Part shown: positions 51,137 to 60,312 of the stretch, piece after piece
Position numbering within the stretch: the first letter of the stretch is position 1
Layout: every line of letters begins with the position of its first letter
Assembly (NCBI RefSeq): GCF_003318255.1
Contig: NZ_QOCF01000014.1
Location: 124,001-188,000 of the forward strand
Source: Ruegeria sp. A3M17
GTDB lineage: Bacteria > Pseudomonadota > Alphaproteobacteria > Rhodobacterales > Rhodobacteraceae
DNA length: 64,000 bases
Direction: 5' to 3'
Program-made: the position numbers and the translations under genes
The notes under the pieces: model-generated
What the model was told of the DNA's origin: nothing
The model's input: the letters and a program-made list of their open reading frames with translations, nothing else
Database searches by the model: none

Positions 51137-52282
51137 ATGAAAAACGACAGAAATGAACTGGCGTCCGTCGAACGCCGTAATTTCCTAAAGCTGAGCGCCA
51201 GTGGGTCATTCACTGCAGCGCTGGTCGCAGGTGCAGGCGGCGTCCTTTGGTCGTCCGAGGCAGTGGCGCAGACAGCCAAAGAAGAAAGTGAGCGTGAAAA
51301 GGCAGCGGACCACGTCATGACGGTCGCCACCGCATATGTACTGGGCGCGTCACGCAGCTATCCGATCATGCAGCTTGATCTGAAAGAAAACATCCAGAAC
51401 GCGACGAACGGCAAGGTGTACGTCAAACTTGCGCCCGGCGGCCAGCTGGGTGCCGGTGGTGCCTTGGTGCAGAAAGTGCAGGGCGGAACCATTCAGGCGG
51501 CGCAGCATTCGCTGTCCAACTTCGCCCCGTTCGCGTCGACCGTAGACCTTATCAACATGCCGTATCTGTGCGGTTCGAACCAGCGGTTCACCAACCTTGT
51601 GCATTCGGACACGTGGCAGAGCGAAGTTCACCCCAAAGTCGAGGCCGCTGGCTTCAAGGCCCTGTTCTATGTGGTGATCGACCCTCGCGTCGTTGCCGTG
51701 CGTCAGGGCGGTAATGCAATTATCACGCCGGGTGACATGAGCGGTGTGAAGTTCCGCGTACCCGGCTCGAAGATGCTGCAGCAGTACTACCGCATGGTCG
51801 GTGCAAACCCGACGCCTGTTGCTTGGGGTGAGACCCCGTCGGCGATCAAGCAGGGTGTTGCGGATGCGCTCGATCCGTCGGTCGGAGCGCTGTATGTGTT
51901 TGGCTTCAAGGACATTCTCAGCCACGTGACCTTTACGCAGGCCGTTCCGGACAGTCAGGTCTATTCGTGTAACCTCGAATGGTTCAATTCGATGCCGCCG
52001 GACGTTCAGGAAGGCATCATGTGGGGTTCGGAAATGACCAGCCATCAGAACCTTTCCAAAGTTCCTTCGGCCCGTGCCTTTGCCATGGCCGAGCTGAACA
52101 AGGCCGGTGTGGAGTTCCACTCGCTCAACGCGGATCAACTGGCCGAGTGGGAAAGCGTTGGCGGCTATCAAAACGCCGATTGGGATCCGTTCAAGACAGA
52201 GTTGGCCGGGTCGATGGACGCCTTTGAGAAACTGGTCGAGGCGGCCGGGACGCAGGGCAAATACTACGTCCACGACGCATGA
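51137..52282 (+). CDS. TRAP transporter substrate-binding protein (DctP type), Tat-exported, DHPS uptake
   Basis: 381 aa. The N-terminus has the twin-arginine motif ERRNFLKLS (residues 12-20) followed by a moderately hydrophobic stretch and cleavage after EAVA, so it should be exported folded by Tat. The mature protein has the DctP features MQLDLKENIQNATNGKVYVKLAPGGQLG and FRVPGSKMLQQYYRMVGANPTPVAW with the carboxylate-binding Arg region. As the first transporter gene in front of HpsN it probably binds DHPS. Followed by hairpins before the membrane subunits. Confidence 0.92.
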   Translation: MKNDRNELASVERRNFLKLSASGSFTAALVAGAGGVLWSSEAVAQTAKEESEREKAADHVMTVATAYVLGASRSYPIMQLDLKENIQNATNGKVYVKLAPGGQLGAGGALVQKVQGGTIQAAQHSLSNFAPFASTVDLINMPYLCGSNQRFTNLVHSDTWQSEVHPKVEAAGFKALFYVVIDPRVVAVRQGGNAIITPGDMSGVKFRVPGSKMLQQYYRMVGANPTPVAWGETPSAIKQGVADALDPSVGALYVFGFKDILSHVTFTQAVPDSQVYSCNLEWFNSMPPDVQEGIMWGSEMTSHQNLSKVPSARAFAMAELNKAGVEFHSLNADQLAEWESVGGYQNADWDPFKTELAGSMDAFEKLVEAAGTQGKYYVHDA

Positions 52283-52291
52283 CCTAATTCG

Positions 52292-52372
52292 GCGGGCGTC
52301 TTTTTGGCGTCCGCAATCACTCAACAGCAGTCAGGCCTGAAAGGGTCCAAAACAGAAGGCCGCGCCTGACTG
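52292..52372 (+). promoter_or_regulatory. Two intercistronic hairpins after the TRAP receptor gene
   Basis: First: GCGGGCGT with GCGTCCGC (two G-U pairs) and a CTTTTTG loop. Second: perfect 9-bp arms CAGTCAGGC/GCCTGACTG separated by 27 bases. Neither is followed by a long T tract, so they are more likely 3' stabilisers that raise receptor levels over the membrane subunits than terminators. Confidence 0.55.
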
Positions 52373-52393
52373 TTCTGTCGCCGAGGGAACACG

Positions 52394-52906
52394 ATGACCT
52401 TACTCCGAAATATTGATTGCAACGCCGAGCGTTGGCTGCTGCTGGTGTTCTACGTGATGCTTGTCATCACCATGGCCATCGAGGTTCTGCGGCGTGAGAT
52501 CTTCGCTTATTCCTCGATCTGGGGGGAAGAAATCGTCCGGTATTCCTTCATCTATCTGGCCTGGATCGGTGCTGCGGCGGCGGTCAAAGAGCGGGCGCAT
52601 ATCCGGATTGATGTCGTAATGCATTACCTCGGGCCGCGTCCCAAAGCCCTGCTGTACATCTTTGGCGATCTTGTGATGTTCGCCGTCGCTGTGATCGCGC
52701 TTTACTGGTCATACGAGGCGGTTCACGTCTCGGCCAAGTTCGGGTCAGTGACTGATGGCCTCCGGGTGTCCAAAGTCTGGTTCCTGATGGCGGTGCCGAC
52801 CGGCTTTGCGCTGATGATCTGGCGCCTGATCCAATCGTTTATGCGTGATATCAAATCCCTTCGCGACGGCACGCCCGTCTTCGAAGGTGACAAGCTGTTT
52901 GACTGA
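52394..52906 (+). CDS. TRAP transporter small membrane subunit (DctQ type)
   Basis: 170 aa, four hydrophobic segments. Conserved Trp-Gly-Glu-Glu in YSSIWGEEIVRYSFIYLAWIGAA and the polar KERAHIRIDVVMHYL loop are DctQ hallmarks. Partner of the large subunit that starts 12 bp later. Confidence 0.93.
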   Translation: MTLLRNIDCNAERWLLLVFYVMLVITMAIEVLRREIFAYSSIWGEEIVRYSFIYLAWIGAAAAVKERAHIRIDVVMHYLGPRPKALLYIFGDLVMFAVAVIALYWSYEAVHVSAKFGSVTDGLRVSKVWFLMAVPTGFALMIWRLIQSFMRDIKSLRDGTPVFEGDKLFD

Positions 52907-52917
52907 GGGGATCTGAG

Positions 52918-54246
52918 ATGCTCTGGAACACTCTCAATCAAACCGTAGAACTGGGTTGGGATTTCTACCTGCCCGTCATTCTGTTCGTTGTTCTGATCGC
53001 TATGGCTGTTCCGGTGTGGGCAGCGATTGGTTCTGCTGCCATCGTGATGTTGGTCATGTCGGGCGATCTACCGCTGAGCCTGGTGGGCGAGAGCCTGTTC
53101 ACCGGAATCGACGCCTTTGCCCTGACTGCCGTGCCGCTGTTTATCCTGACGGGTGACGTGCTGGTCCGCACCGGATTGTCGCGTAAATTCCTGGATGTGG
53201 CTGAGGCGTTGACTTGCTTCGCCAAGGGCGGGTTCGGCTCGGCCACCGTTCTGGTTTGCGGCATGTTCGCCGCCATTTCGGGTTCGGATGCAGCAGGTGC
53301 GGCCGCTGTCGGTCGCATGACCATCAACCGGTTGGTCGAAAGCGGGTATCCGCGCCCCTACGCCTGCGCCTTGGTCGCGGCCGGGGCCTGTACCGGCATC
53401 CTGATCCCACCGTCAATTGCCTACATCATCATCGGTCTGGTGCTGGGGATTTCTGCGTCGACCCTGTTCCTGGCCGCCCTGATTCCCGGTCTGGCTATTC
53501 TGGTGTCGATCCTGGTCACCAACATCATCATGAACCGTCTTTACGCCTATGAGGGTGGCGGCTTGATGACCATGGGCGAGTGGCTGGCCAATTTGGGTAA
53601 AGCGCTGAAGTCCGGCTGGTACGCGTTTATCGTGCCCGGAATTATCTTCTATGGCATCTTCTCGGGCCGCCTGACCCCGACCGAGGCGGGTGCCACCGCC
53701 GTGGTTGTCACCATTATCATGGGGTTCATAATGCGCACCCTGACACTGGCCGACTTTCCGTCGATGCTGGTCAGTTCAGCCAAAGTGAACGGCGTGATCC
53801 TGCCGATCATTGCCTTTTCGGCCCCCCTGGCTGAGGCGCTGGCGATCATGGGCGTGCCGCAGGGGTTCGTCGCCTCGATCACTTCGCTGACCGACGATCC
53901 GTACCTGCTGATCCTGCTGATGATCGGTATCCTGATTGCCGCCGGCTGCGTTATGGAAACGACCCCCAACATCGTGATACTCGCCCCGATCCTTAAACCG
54001 TTGGCCGATAACATCGGGATGAACGAAATCCAGTTCTGCATTATGATGATTACCGCGCTGGGCGTCGGTTTCATCACACCGCCGCTTGGCCTGAACCTGT
54101 TCGTCGTATCTGGCATTACGGGTGAATCCATTTTGAAGATTGCGGCCCGCGCTATTCCATTCGTACTAACGATGCTGATCGTGGTTCTTCTGATTGCTTA
54201 CGTTCCGGCGGTTTCGACCACACTGCTTCCTGAAATCTACCAATAG
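52918..54246 (+). CDS. TRAP transporter large membrane subunit (DctM type)
   Basis: 442 aa, about 12 hydrophobic segments. DctM features: the SGSDAAGAAAVGRMTI region around residue 118 with the sodium-site-like loop, GACTGILIPPSIAYIIIGLV, and near the end GVGFITPPLGLNLFVVSGI. It is the Na+-coupled permease of the importer, followed 12 bp later by hpsN. Confidence 0.95.
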   Translation: MLWNTLNQTVELGWDFYLPVILFVVLIAMAVPVWAAIGSAAIVMLVMSGDLPLSLVGESLFTGIDAFALTAVPLFILTGDVLVRTGLSRKFLDVAEALTCFAKGGFGSATVLVCGMFAAISGSDAAGAAAVGRMTINRLVESGYPRPYACALVAAGACTGILIPPSIAYIIIGLVLGISASTLFLAALIPGLAILVSILVTNIIMNRLYAYEGGGLMTMGEWLANLGKALKSGWYAFIVPGIIFYGIFSGRLTPTEAGATAVVVTIIMGFIMRTLTLADFPSMLVSSAKVNGVILPIIAFSAPLAEALAIMGVPQGFVASITSLTDDPYLLILLMIGILIAAGCVMETTPNIVILAPILKPLADNIGMNEIQFCIMMITALGVGFITPPLGLNLFVVSGITGESILKIAARAIPFVLTMLIVVLLIAYVPAVSTTLLPEIYQ

Positions 54247-54258
54247 GACCTACTGAAT

Positions 54259-55566
54259 ATGCCTCGTGACTATCTGAAAAAGGCGACCCTCACGGCTCAA
54301 TCTCATGCCTCGGAAGTGCATGATACAGTGAAGACAATCCTTGCCGACATTGAGGCTGGCGGGGACGCCAAAGCGCTGGAATATGCGGTTAAGTTCGACA
54401 AGTTTGACGGCAACGTGTTGATGACCGCCGACGAGATTGAGGCCTCCTGCGCGCTGGTTTCTGAAAGGCTCAAGGCGGATATTCGCTTTGCCCACGACAA
54501 CGTTCGTCGGTTCGCCGAGACGCAGAAAGCCACGGTGTCTGACGTTGAGATGGAAATTGTCCCGGGCTTTGTCGCTGGCCAAAAGGCCATCCCGGTTGAT
54601 GCTGCGGGCTGTTACGTACCCGGCGGGCGCTATAGCCATATTGCCAGTGCGATCATGACGGTCACTACGGCCAAGGTTGCCGGGTGTCGCCACATCACAG
54701 CCTGTTCGCCGCCACGTCCGGGCGAAGGCGTGGCGCCTGCGATTGTCTATGCGGCGCATATCTGCGGTGCGGACAGCATTCTGGCCATGGGCGGCGTTCA
54801 GGGCGTGGCCGCCATGACCTATGGTTTGTTCGGCCTGCCGAGCGCCAATATTCTTGTGGGCCCGGGCAACCAGTTTGTAGCCGAGGCCAAGCGCATTCTT
54901 TATGGCAAAGTTGGCATCGACATGATCGCCGGTCCGACGGACAGCCTGATCCTTGCGGACGGTTTGGCAGATGCGCATGTGGTGGCCACCGATTTGGTGA
55001 GCCAGGCGGAACACGGCTACAACTCTCCGGTTTGGCTGGTGACCGATGACCGCGCGCTTGCTCAAAAAGTCATGGAGTTGGTGCCAGAGCTGATCGAGGA
55101 TCTGCCTGAACTCAACCGGGAAAACGCCTTTGCTGCATGGCGCGACTATGCCGAGGTCATCGTCTGTTCAGATCGTGAAGAAATGGCGGCCTGTTCGGAC
55201 GATTATGCGCCCGAACACCTGACCGTTCAGGCCGAGGACCTGGATTGGTGGCTGGGTCGGCTGACCTGCTATGGATCGCTGTTTCTGGGTGAAGAAACCA
55301 CAGTGTCCTACGGTGACAAGGCGACCGGTACGAACCACGTGCTGCCGACATCCGGCGCGGCCAGCTATACCGGCGGCTTGAGCGTTCACAAGTACATGAA
55401 GATCGTCACATGGCAGCGCGCTACACGCGAAGGTTCGAAATCCATTGCCGAGGCGACCGCTCGTATTTCCCGGCTGGAAGGCATGGAAGGGCATGCGCGG
55501 GCTGCCGACGTGCGTCTTGCCAAATATTTCCCTGACGAACAGTTCAACCTGACCGCCGATGAATGA
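54259..55566 (+). CDS. hpsN: Sulfopropanediol 3-dehydrogenase (DHPS to sulfolactate)
   Basis: 435 aa, a HisD-fold protein. It keeps the HisD skeleton (CYVPGGRYSHIASAIM, VGPGNQFVAEAKRI, GIDMIAGPTDSLILAD, SQAEHGYN, YAPEHLTV, GTNHVLPT) but has HpsN-type replacements, e.g. AEHGYN where HisD has AEHDES, and its place between a TRAP importer and SDR/ADH genes argues against histidine synthesis; a true hisD is at 14462. HpsN oxidises (R)-DHPS to (R)-sulfolactate with two NAD+. It overlaps the next gene by eight bases. Confidence 0.92.
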   Translation: MPRDYLKKATLTAQSHASEVHDTVKTILADIEAGGDAKALEYAVKFDKFDGNVLMTADEIEASCALVSERLKADIRFAHDNVRRFAETQKATVSDVEMEIVPGFVAGQKAIPVDAAGCYVPGGRYSHIASAIMTVTTAKVAGCRHITACSPPRPGEGVAPAIVYAAHICGADSILAMGGVQGVAAMTYGLFGLPSANILVGPGNQFVAEAKRILYGKVGIDMIAGPTDSLILADGLADAHVVATDLVSQAEHGYNSPVWLVTDDRALAQKVMELVPELIEDLPELNRENAFAAWRDYAEVIVCSDREEMAACSDDYAPEHLTVQAEDLDWWLGRLTCYGSLFLGEETTVSYGDKATGTNHVLPTSGAASYTGGLSVHKYMKIVTWQRATREGSKSIAEATARISRLEGMEGHARAADVRLAKYFPDEQFNLTADE

Positions 55567-56320
55567 TCCACGCGCGTTGTTCGATCTGACAGGGCGTGTC
55601 GCTTGCGTGACCGGCGCAAGCGCGGGCCTTGGGCGTCGTACAGCGCTTGTGTTGGCCTCAGCGGGTGCGTGCGTCGTTGGCGTCGCCCGTCGACCGGAAG
55701 CATTGGCAGAGTTGCAAGCTGAAGGGGGCAGCAGCGTGGCCACAGTTGTTGCCGACGTGGCCGATCGGTCGCGGGTGGCTTCGCTCGCCGAGGAGGTCTC
55801 AGCCAGTTTTGGCGCGCCGGACATCATTGTGCATGCGGCGGGCATCAACACGCGCGAAGTGGCCGATGACGTGACCGCCGAAGGTTGGGACAAGACGCTT
55901 GAACTGAATCTGAGCGCCCCGTTCTTCCTAAGCCAGGCATTGGTTCCTGCAATGAAAGCTCGCGGATGGGGGCGGATCGTGAATTTCGCCTCGCTTCAGA
56001 CGACGCGCGCTTTTCCGGGCGGTATTGCATACGGAGCCAGCAAGGCTGGGGTAGGACAACTGACGCGAGCCATGGCCGAGGCTTGGTCCGCCGACGGCAT
56101 CACTGCAAACGCCATCGGGCCGGGTTTTTTCCCGACCGAGCTGACGCAGGCTGTGTTCGATGACCCCGACCGGGCAACCCGTAACGCGGCGCAAACCTGC
56201 ATGAACCGAAACGGGCAGATGGAGGATATCGATGGGCCGATCCTGTTTTTGTGCTCACGGGCGTCCGACTACGTCACAGGACAAGTTTTGATGGTCGACG
56301 GAGGGTTTACATCGAAATGA
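55559..56320 (+). CDS. hpsO: Short-chain dehydrogenase, DHPS 2-dehydrogenase-type
   Basis: 253 aa. Cofactor loop TGASAGLGRRTAL (residues 19-31), NAG-like strand in HAAGINTREV, catalytic Ser in FASLQTTRA and Y-x3-K in YGASKAG; C-terminal MVDGGFTSK. With HpsP it is thought to interconvert DHPS enantiomers through the 2-oxo compound so that HpsN receives (R)-DHPS. Assignment relies on order hpsN-O-P. It overlaps hpsN by eight bases and hpsP by four. Confidence 0.85.
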   Translation: MNDPRALFDLTGRVACVTGASAGLGRRTALVLASAGACVVGVARRPEALAELQAEGGSSVATVVADVADRSRVASLAEEVSASFGAPDIIVHAAGINTREVADDVTAEGWDKTLELNLSAPFFLSQALVPAMKARGWGRIVNFASLQTTRAFPGGIAYGASKAGVGQLTRAMAEAWSADGITANAIGPGFFPTELTQAVFDDPDRATRNAAQTCMNRNGQMEDIDGPILFLCSRASDYVTGQVLMVDGGFTSK

Positions 56321-57297
56321 AAGCGCTTGTTTATCAGGGTGTTGAGTATTTGACTTATGAGGACGTGCCAGATGCCGCGCCCGACATAGGTGAGCAACTG
56401 ATCCGGGTCGAGGCCGTAGGGATTTGCGGCTCGGACATGCACGCCTATTTGGGTCACGACGCGCGCCGACCTGCACCACTTATTCTGGGCCACGAGGCCG
56501 CAGGGACGATTGTAGGAGGCCCACGCGACGGTACCCGCGTAACGATCAATCCCTTGGTCAACTGCGGTGTTTGCCCAGCGTGTGAGGCAGGTCGGGAAAA
56601 CCTGTGCCCCAGCCGGCAGATCATCTCGATGCCACCGCGTGAAGGGGCTTTTGCCCAATATGTGGCCATGCCAGATGCAAATCTGGTTAAGGTGCCGGAC
56701 CACGTATCATTTCAGCAGGCCGCCCTGGCTGAGCCATTGGCGGTTAGCTGGCACGCGGTTCGTTTGGGCCTTGAGGCGCTGCATCATGGAATGGCGCGTG
56801 AAGCGTTGGTGATTGGCGGCGGCGCGATTGGTGTGGCTGCAGCTTTGGCACTGGCGGCGGCCGGCGTTGACGATATTGTCATCATCGAACCGAACGATAT
56901 GCGGCGCGTCTATTTACAGAGCTTGGGCTCTTTCAATGTGGTCGAAGCCACGGATGATACGTTCTCACTGGTTGTTGACGCAGTGGGGTATTCTACAACC
57001 CGTGCTGCCGCTTCCCATCACGTTCAGCCGGGCGGCGTTATCGTGCATGTTGGGTTGGGTGAGGATGCTGGCGGTTTGGATATACGTCGTATGACCTTGC
57101 AGGAGATCACGTTTATCGGCACCTATACTTATACTGCCGAGGATTTCAGAAAAACCGCGCAGGCGATATTTGACGGCCGTCTGGGCTCGTTGAACTGGAT
57201 AGAGGAACGGGCCTTGTCTGACGCTGCCGACGCCTTTCGCGATTTGCGGAAAGGTGCCGTGGCCGCACCTAAGATCATCCTCGCACCCTGGGTCTAG
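56317..57297 (+). CDS. hpsP: Zinc-dependent alcohol dehydrogenase, DHPS 2-dehydrogenase-type
   Basis: 326 aa, MDR/GroES-like family. Catalytic zinc ligands in GICGSDMHAYLGHD and LGHEAAG; structural zinc CGVCPACEAGRENLC; Rossmann loop VIGGGAIGVAAALALAAAG. It is slightly short: the region between the coenzyme domain and end is compact. The ATG overlaps hpsO by four bases. Acts with HpsO on DHPS stereochemistry or oxidation at C2. Confidence 0.85.
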   Translation: MKALVYQGVEYLTYEDVPDAAPDIGEQLIRVEAVGICGSDMHAYLGHDARRPAPLILGHEAAGTIVGGPRDGTRVTINPLVNCGVCPACEAGRENLCPSRQIISMPPREGAFAQYVAMPDANLVKVPDHVSFQQAALAEPLAVSWHAVRLGLEALHHGMAREALVIGGGAIGVAAALALAAAGVDDIVIIEPNDMRRVYLQSLGSFNVVEATDDTFSLVVDAVGYSTTRAAASHHVQPGGVIVHVGLGEDAGGLDIRRMTLQEITFIGTYTYTAEDFRKTAQAIFDGRLGSLNWIEERALSDAADAFRDLRKGAVAAPKIILAPWV

Positions 57298-57320
57298 TCC
57301 AGGCAGAAACGGAGGTATTC

Positions 57321-57731
57321 ATGTATAAAAAAATTCTCGTCCCAATGGCGTTGGATCATGGGATTTCGCCGCACACTTTGGAAATCGCCAAGGCCCTGTC
57401 GGTTGAAGGGGCCGAGATCGTGGCCCTGCATGTCTACGAGATGCCTCAGGGCTCTGTCAGTGCCTATCTCGACAAGGATGTCGTCGCCGAAGGCTTTCGC
57501 GCGGCACGCACCTTGTTGCGGGAAAAAGTTTCGGGGCTTGAGGGCGTACAGGCCGAGATTGTCAAAGGTCACACGGCCCGCACGGTGATCGACTTTGCGA
57601 CACAAAACAAATTTGACTGCATCGTCATCGGTTCGCACGAACCGGGCGTCAGCGACTATTTTCTGGGATCGACCGCCTCGCGTGTCGTCCGTCATGCGCC
57701 TTGCGCTGTGCATGTGCACCGCGGGCTGTAA
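57321..57731 (+). CDS. Universal stress protein (UspA family)
   Basis: 136 aa. KKILVPMALDHGIS at the start and the ATP-binding pattern GSHEPGVSDYFLGSTASRVVRHAPCAVHVHR (spread over residues 107-136; G-2x-G-9x-G-S/T type) at the end. It lies 23 bp after hpsP and 48 bp before comD, in the operon. UspA genes recur in sulfonate-degradation clusters; role unclear, possibly stress protection from reactive aldehydes. Confidence 0.88.
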   Translation: MYKKILVPMALDHGISPHTLEIAKALSVEGAEIVALHVYEMPQGSVSAYLDKDVVAEGFRAARTLLREKVSGLEGVQAEIVKGHTARTVIDFATQNKFDCIVIGSHEPGVSDYFLGSTASRVVRHAPCAVHVHRGL

Positions 57732-57779
57732 CCCGTCAATCGCGCTAATTGCGCCCCATACAGGACGAACATATCGGAC

Positions 57780-58286
57780 ATGAACATAGACAAAAAGATC
57801 ACCGACGATCTGGTGGCCAACGACATCTCATTCGTCACCACGGTTCCGTGCAAGCAATTGGCAGGCGTTATCGACGAAATCGACGCGCGTGAAGACATCT
57901 ATCACATCCCGTCGAACAAAGAGGATGAAGGCATGGGCCTTTGCGCCGGTGCCTGGATGGGCGGTAAACGCCCCGCGATCATCATGCAGAACACGGCCAT
58001 CGGCGTAACAGTCAACACGTTGGCAACGTTGATCCAATACTACCGTATGCCATTGCCCATGTTGATCTCATATCGCGGAGAGTTGCGCGAACCCGTCGCC
58101 TGCCAGGTCGAGATGGCGGTGCATACCAAGGCGCTTCTGGCCCAGATGAACATCCCAACCTACCACTTCCATCATCAGGCAGATGTCGAGGAGCTGGATG
58201 CGATCCTGAAATACACCTTCATGTGCAACAAGCCGGTCGCCATTCTGACCGACGCCAATTTCTGGGGAGGCTATGGCGACCAATGA
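57780..58286 (+). CDS. comD: Sulfopyruvate decarboxylase alpha subunit
   Basis: 168 aa. ThDP-enzyme PYR-type domain: FVTTVPCKQLAGVIDEIDA, then IPSNKEDEGMGLCAGAWMGGKRP with the cofactor-activating Glu, and QNTAIGVTVNTLATLIQ. Separate alpha and beta chains of this size are specific to ComDE and phosphonopyruvate-type enzymes. With ComE it decarboxylates sulfopyruvate to sulfoacetaldehyde. Overlaps comE by four bases. Confidence 0.9.
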   Translation: MNIDKKITDDLVANDISFVTTVPCKQLAGVIDEIDAREDIYHIPSNKEDEGMGLCAGAWMGGKRPAIIMQNTAIGVTVNTLATLIQYYRMPLPMLISYRGELREPVACQVEMAVHTKALLAQMNIPTYHFHHQADVEELDAILKYTFMCNKPVAILTDANFWGGYGDQ

Positions 58287-58840
58287 TCCGTTCTGAAATC
58301 CTGAAAGAAATCGCGCCGATCCTGCGGGATCAACTGGTTGTCTGTAACATTGGCATTCCCAGCCAGGAGTTGCACGCCATCGACGACCAGCCGACCAACT
58401 TTTACATGTTGGGCACCATGGGGCTGGCCTCAAGCATCGGCCTGGGTCTGGCCTTGTCGCAGCCAAAGCCGGTCATCGTAATCGACGGCGACGGATCCAT
58501 CCTGACCAACCTCGGCACCTTGCCGACCATCGCCAACAACGTGGCTGACAACTACATCTTGCTGATTGTCGACAACGGATCTTATGGGTCGACCGGGGAT
58601 CAGCCGACTTACGCGGGCAAGAAGACATCGCTGGCAGCCGTGGCGCAGGCCTGTGGTTGCGAGAATGTTGTCGAGTGCCAGGCCGAGGACACCGGGGCCG
58701 CATTGCAGGCAGCGCTCGACAGCGGAAAAATGACAATCATCGTCAGCAAGTGCGAAAGCGGAAATGCCAAGATGCCGGTAATCACGATGGACCCGGTTGT
58801 GATCCGCGACCGCTTTATGAAGGCCGTCCAAGCGTCCTAA
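58283..58840 (+). CDS. comE: Sulfopyruvate decarboxylase beta subunit
   Basis: 185 aa. ThDP-binding PP domain with the GDG...N motif: VIDGDGSILTNLGTLPTIAN (residues about 66-85), then NYILLIVDNGSYGSTGDQPTYAG. Translationally coupled to comD. It is the last gene of the DHPS operon; a strong terminator follows. Sulfoacetaldehyde produced here would need Xsc or a dehydrogenase; no xsc is nearby. Confidence 0.92.
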   Translation: MIRSEILKEIAPILRDQLVVCNIGIPSQELHAIDDQPTNFYMLGTMGLASSIGLGLALSQPKPVIVIDGDGSILTNLGTLPTIANNVADNYILLIVDNGSYGSTGDQPTYAGKKTSLAAVAQACGCENVVECQAEDTGAALQAALDSGKMTIIVSKCESGNAKMPVITMDPVVIRDRFMKAVQAS

Positions 58841-58867
58841 AGAAGTCAACCTGTAGGTCTTCAGCTT

Positions 58868-58896
58868 ACGCCGTCCCGTTCGGGGCGGCGTTTTTT
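58868..58896 (+). terminator. Intrinsic terminator of the DHPS operon
   Basis: 10-bp stem ACGCCGTCCC/GGGGCGGCGT (one G-U), loop GTTC, then TTTTTT. It separates the DHPS operon from the beta-propeller gene. Confidence 0.92.
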
Positions 58897-58998
58897 CGGC
58901 CGTACCCAAGTTTGATGCAGTTTCTCGAATGTGATATGACGCTACGTAAGGTGAATTTCAAACACATTTTTAGAAGTTTCATCGCAAGGGGGGAAACT

Positions 58999-60297
58999 AT
59001 GAAAGTCAAAGTGTTTGCGCAAAGCGTGCTTATTGGTGCGGGGCTGTTGATGGTTGGCTTAACACCGGCGCAGTCTCAGACCCGCGAGGAAAGTCAGGGC
59101 ATGGTTCTGCTGCGCGGTTTGCCAACGTTGGATACAAAACACAGCATCGCGATTGTCGAACTGGACCCGGAATCTGACCAGTTCGGAGAGCTTCTCAGTG
59201 AAGTTGAGCAGCCGGATATTCAGCATCCGTTGCATCACCTCTACTACAGCCCGAACGGGCGCCTGTATTCGACTGGGTTGGACCCATCCTGCAGCCTGGC
59301 TGAAATTGGACTGTCCCGCGATTCCAGCGGAACGCCGGTGATTGAGGGCTTTACCTGTCTGGATACCCAAGGGCAGATCGTTGGCGAGGACATCATGTGG
59401 GCCACGTCGAACGGGCAGGAGTATATGTTCGTGACCTTCATGGGTGGCACTGGGGGTGATGACGGTGGCTCAGTGGGTGTTTTCGACACTCAGACCAACG
59501 AGGTAGTCAAAATTATCGAAGCACGCAAAAGCCAAGTCGGCGAGGGTGAGCCGTACATCATGTATCCACACGGGATATCTGCGTTTGACGACCGCATGGT
59601 GGTCACCTCGACGATACATCCCGATATGGCGACTGGGGTGGGTAATGTGCTGACGATAATAGACCTCAACACGCTTGAACCGATCCAGAACATTGTGGTC
59701 GAGAATGAAAAGCCATTGGACTTTCCGTCTTCACCAGTCGAGGTGCTGTTCGCACGGCCTGACATGCATGCTGACATTGAACCGGCCATTCTGGCCAACA
59801 CGATGTTCGGGTTCGAGACCTGGAAAATCCCCTATGACACCGGTTCCAAAACCTTTGGTGAAGCCGAAGTCATTTATAGCGGCGTGGCCAATGAAACCGC
59901 CGTTCCGCTGGAATTCTATGGGACTGAAGATGAACTGTTCATCTCTCATGGATTGCCGGGTGTCGTGAAGCGCTATGAATTGGCAGCTCTGCCAGAGCTT
60001 GTGTCCAGCGGGCCGGACATCGTTGCAGATCCGGGGGCACATCACATGATCTTTTTCACGTCCGCTTCGGGCCGGAACCTGATCGCCGTTCAGAATAACT
60101 TGCTCAATCTGGGCAACGCGGCTGATGACGACCCAACGGATGTGGATTTTATTGCCGACCTGAGCGCACACACGATAACGATCCATGATCTTGAGACCGG
60201 CGAACGTATCGCCGAGGTCAATTTCAAGGAGCGCTACAACAAAGGCGTGGACAACGTTGAAGGGCTGTTCGGTTCGGGTTTTGTGCACCACCACTAA
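58999..60297 (+). CDS. Selenium-binding-protein/methanethiol-oxidase-like beta-propeller, periplasmic
   Basis: 432 aa. Signal peptide MKVKVFAQSVLIGAGLLMVG with cleavage near SQSQ; GGGGG precedes the ATG. Repeated beta-blade pattern; the N-terminal TKHSIAIVELDPESDQFGEL, then HPLHHLYYSPNGRLYSTGLDPS resembles SBP56/MtoX (which has HH-x-W and DxDP-like strands). His-rich spots (HPLHHL, PGAHHM, C-terminal VHHH) could bind copper. MtoX oxidises methanethiol in the periplasm and often neighbours SCO1 and MauG genes; here the partners are MbnH/MbnP-like. The similarity is remote, so a different substrate is possible. Confidence 0.6.
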   Translation: MKVKVFAQSVLIGAGLLMVGLTPAQSQTREESQGMVLLRGLPTLDTKHSIAIVELDPESDQFGELLSEVEQPDIQHPLHHLYYSPNGRLYSTGLDPSCSLAEIGLSRDSSGTPVIEGFTCLDTQGQIVGEDIMWATSNGQEYMFVTFMGGTGGDDGGSVGVFDTQTNEVVKIIEARKSQVGEGEPYIMYPHGISAFDDRMVVTSTIHPDMATGVGNVLTIIDLNTLEPIQNIVVENEKPLDFPSSPVEVLFARPDMHADIEPAILANTMFGFETWKIPYDTGSKTFGEAEVIYSGVANETAVPLEFYGTEDELFISHGLPGVVKRYELAALPELVSSGPDIVADPGAHHMIFFTSASGRNLIAVQNNLLNLGNAADDDPTDVDFIADLSAHTITIHDLETGERIAEVNFKERYNKGVDNVEGLFGSGFVHHH

Positions 60298-60312
60298 TGC
60301 TCTGGGGGCGTT

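Noticed and set aside
54259..55566. A second histidinol dehydrogenase for histidine synthesis
   Set aside because: The fold is HisD, but the AEHGYN replacement, the TRAP importer before it and the SDR/ADH/ComDE genes after it match HpsN. A canonical hisD is already at 14462.
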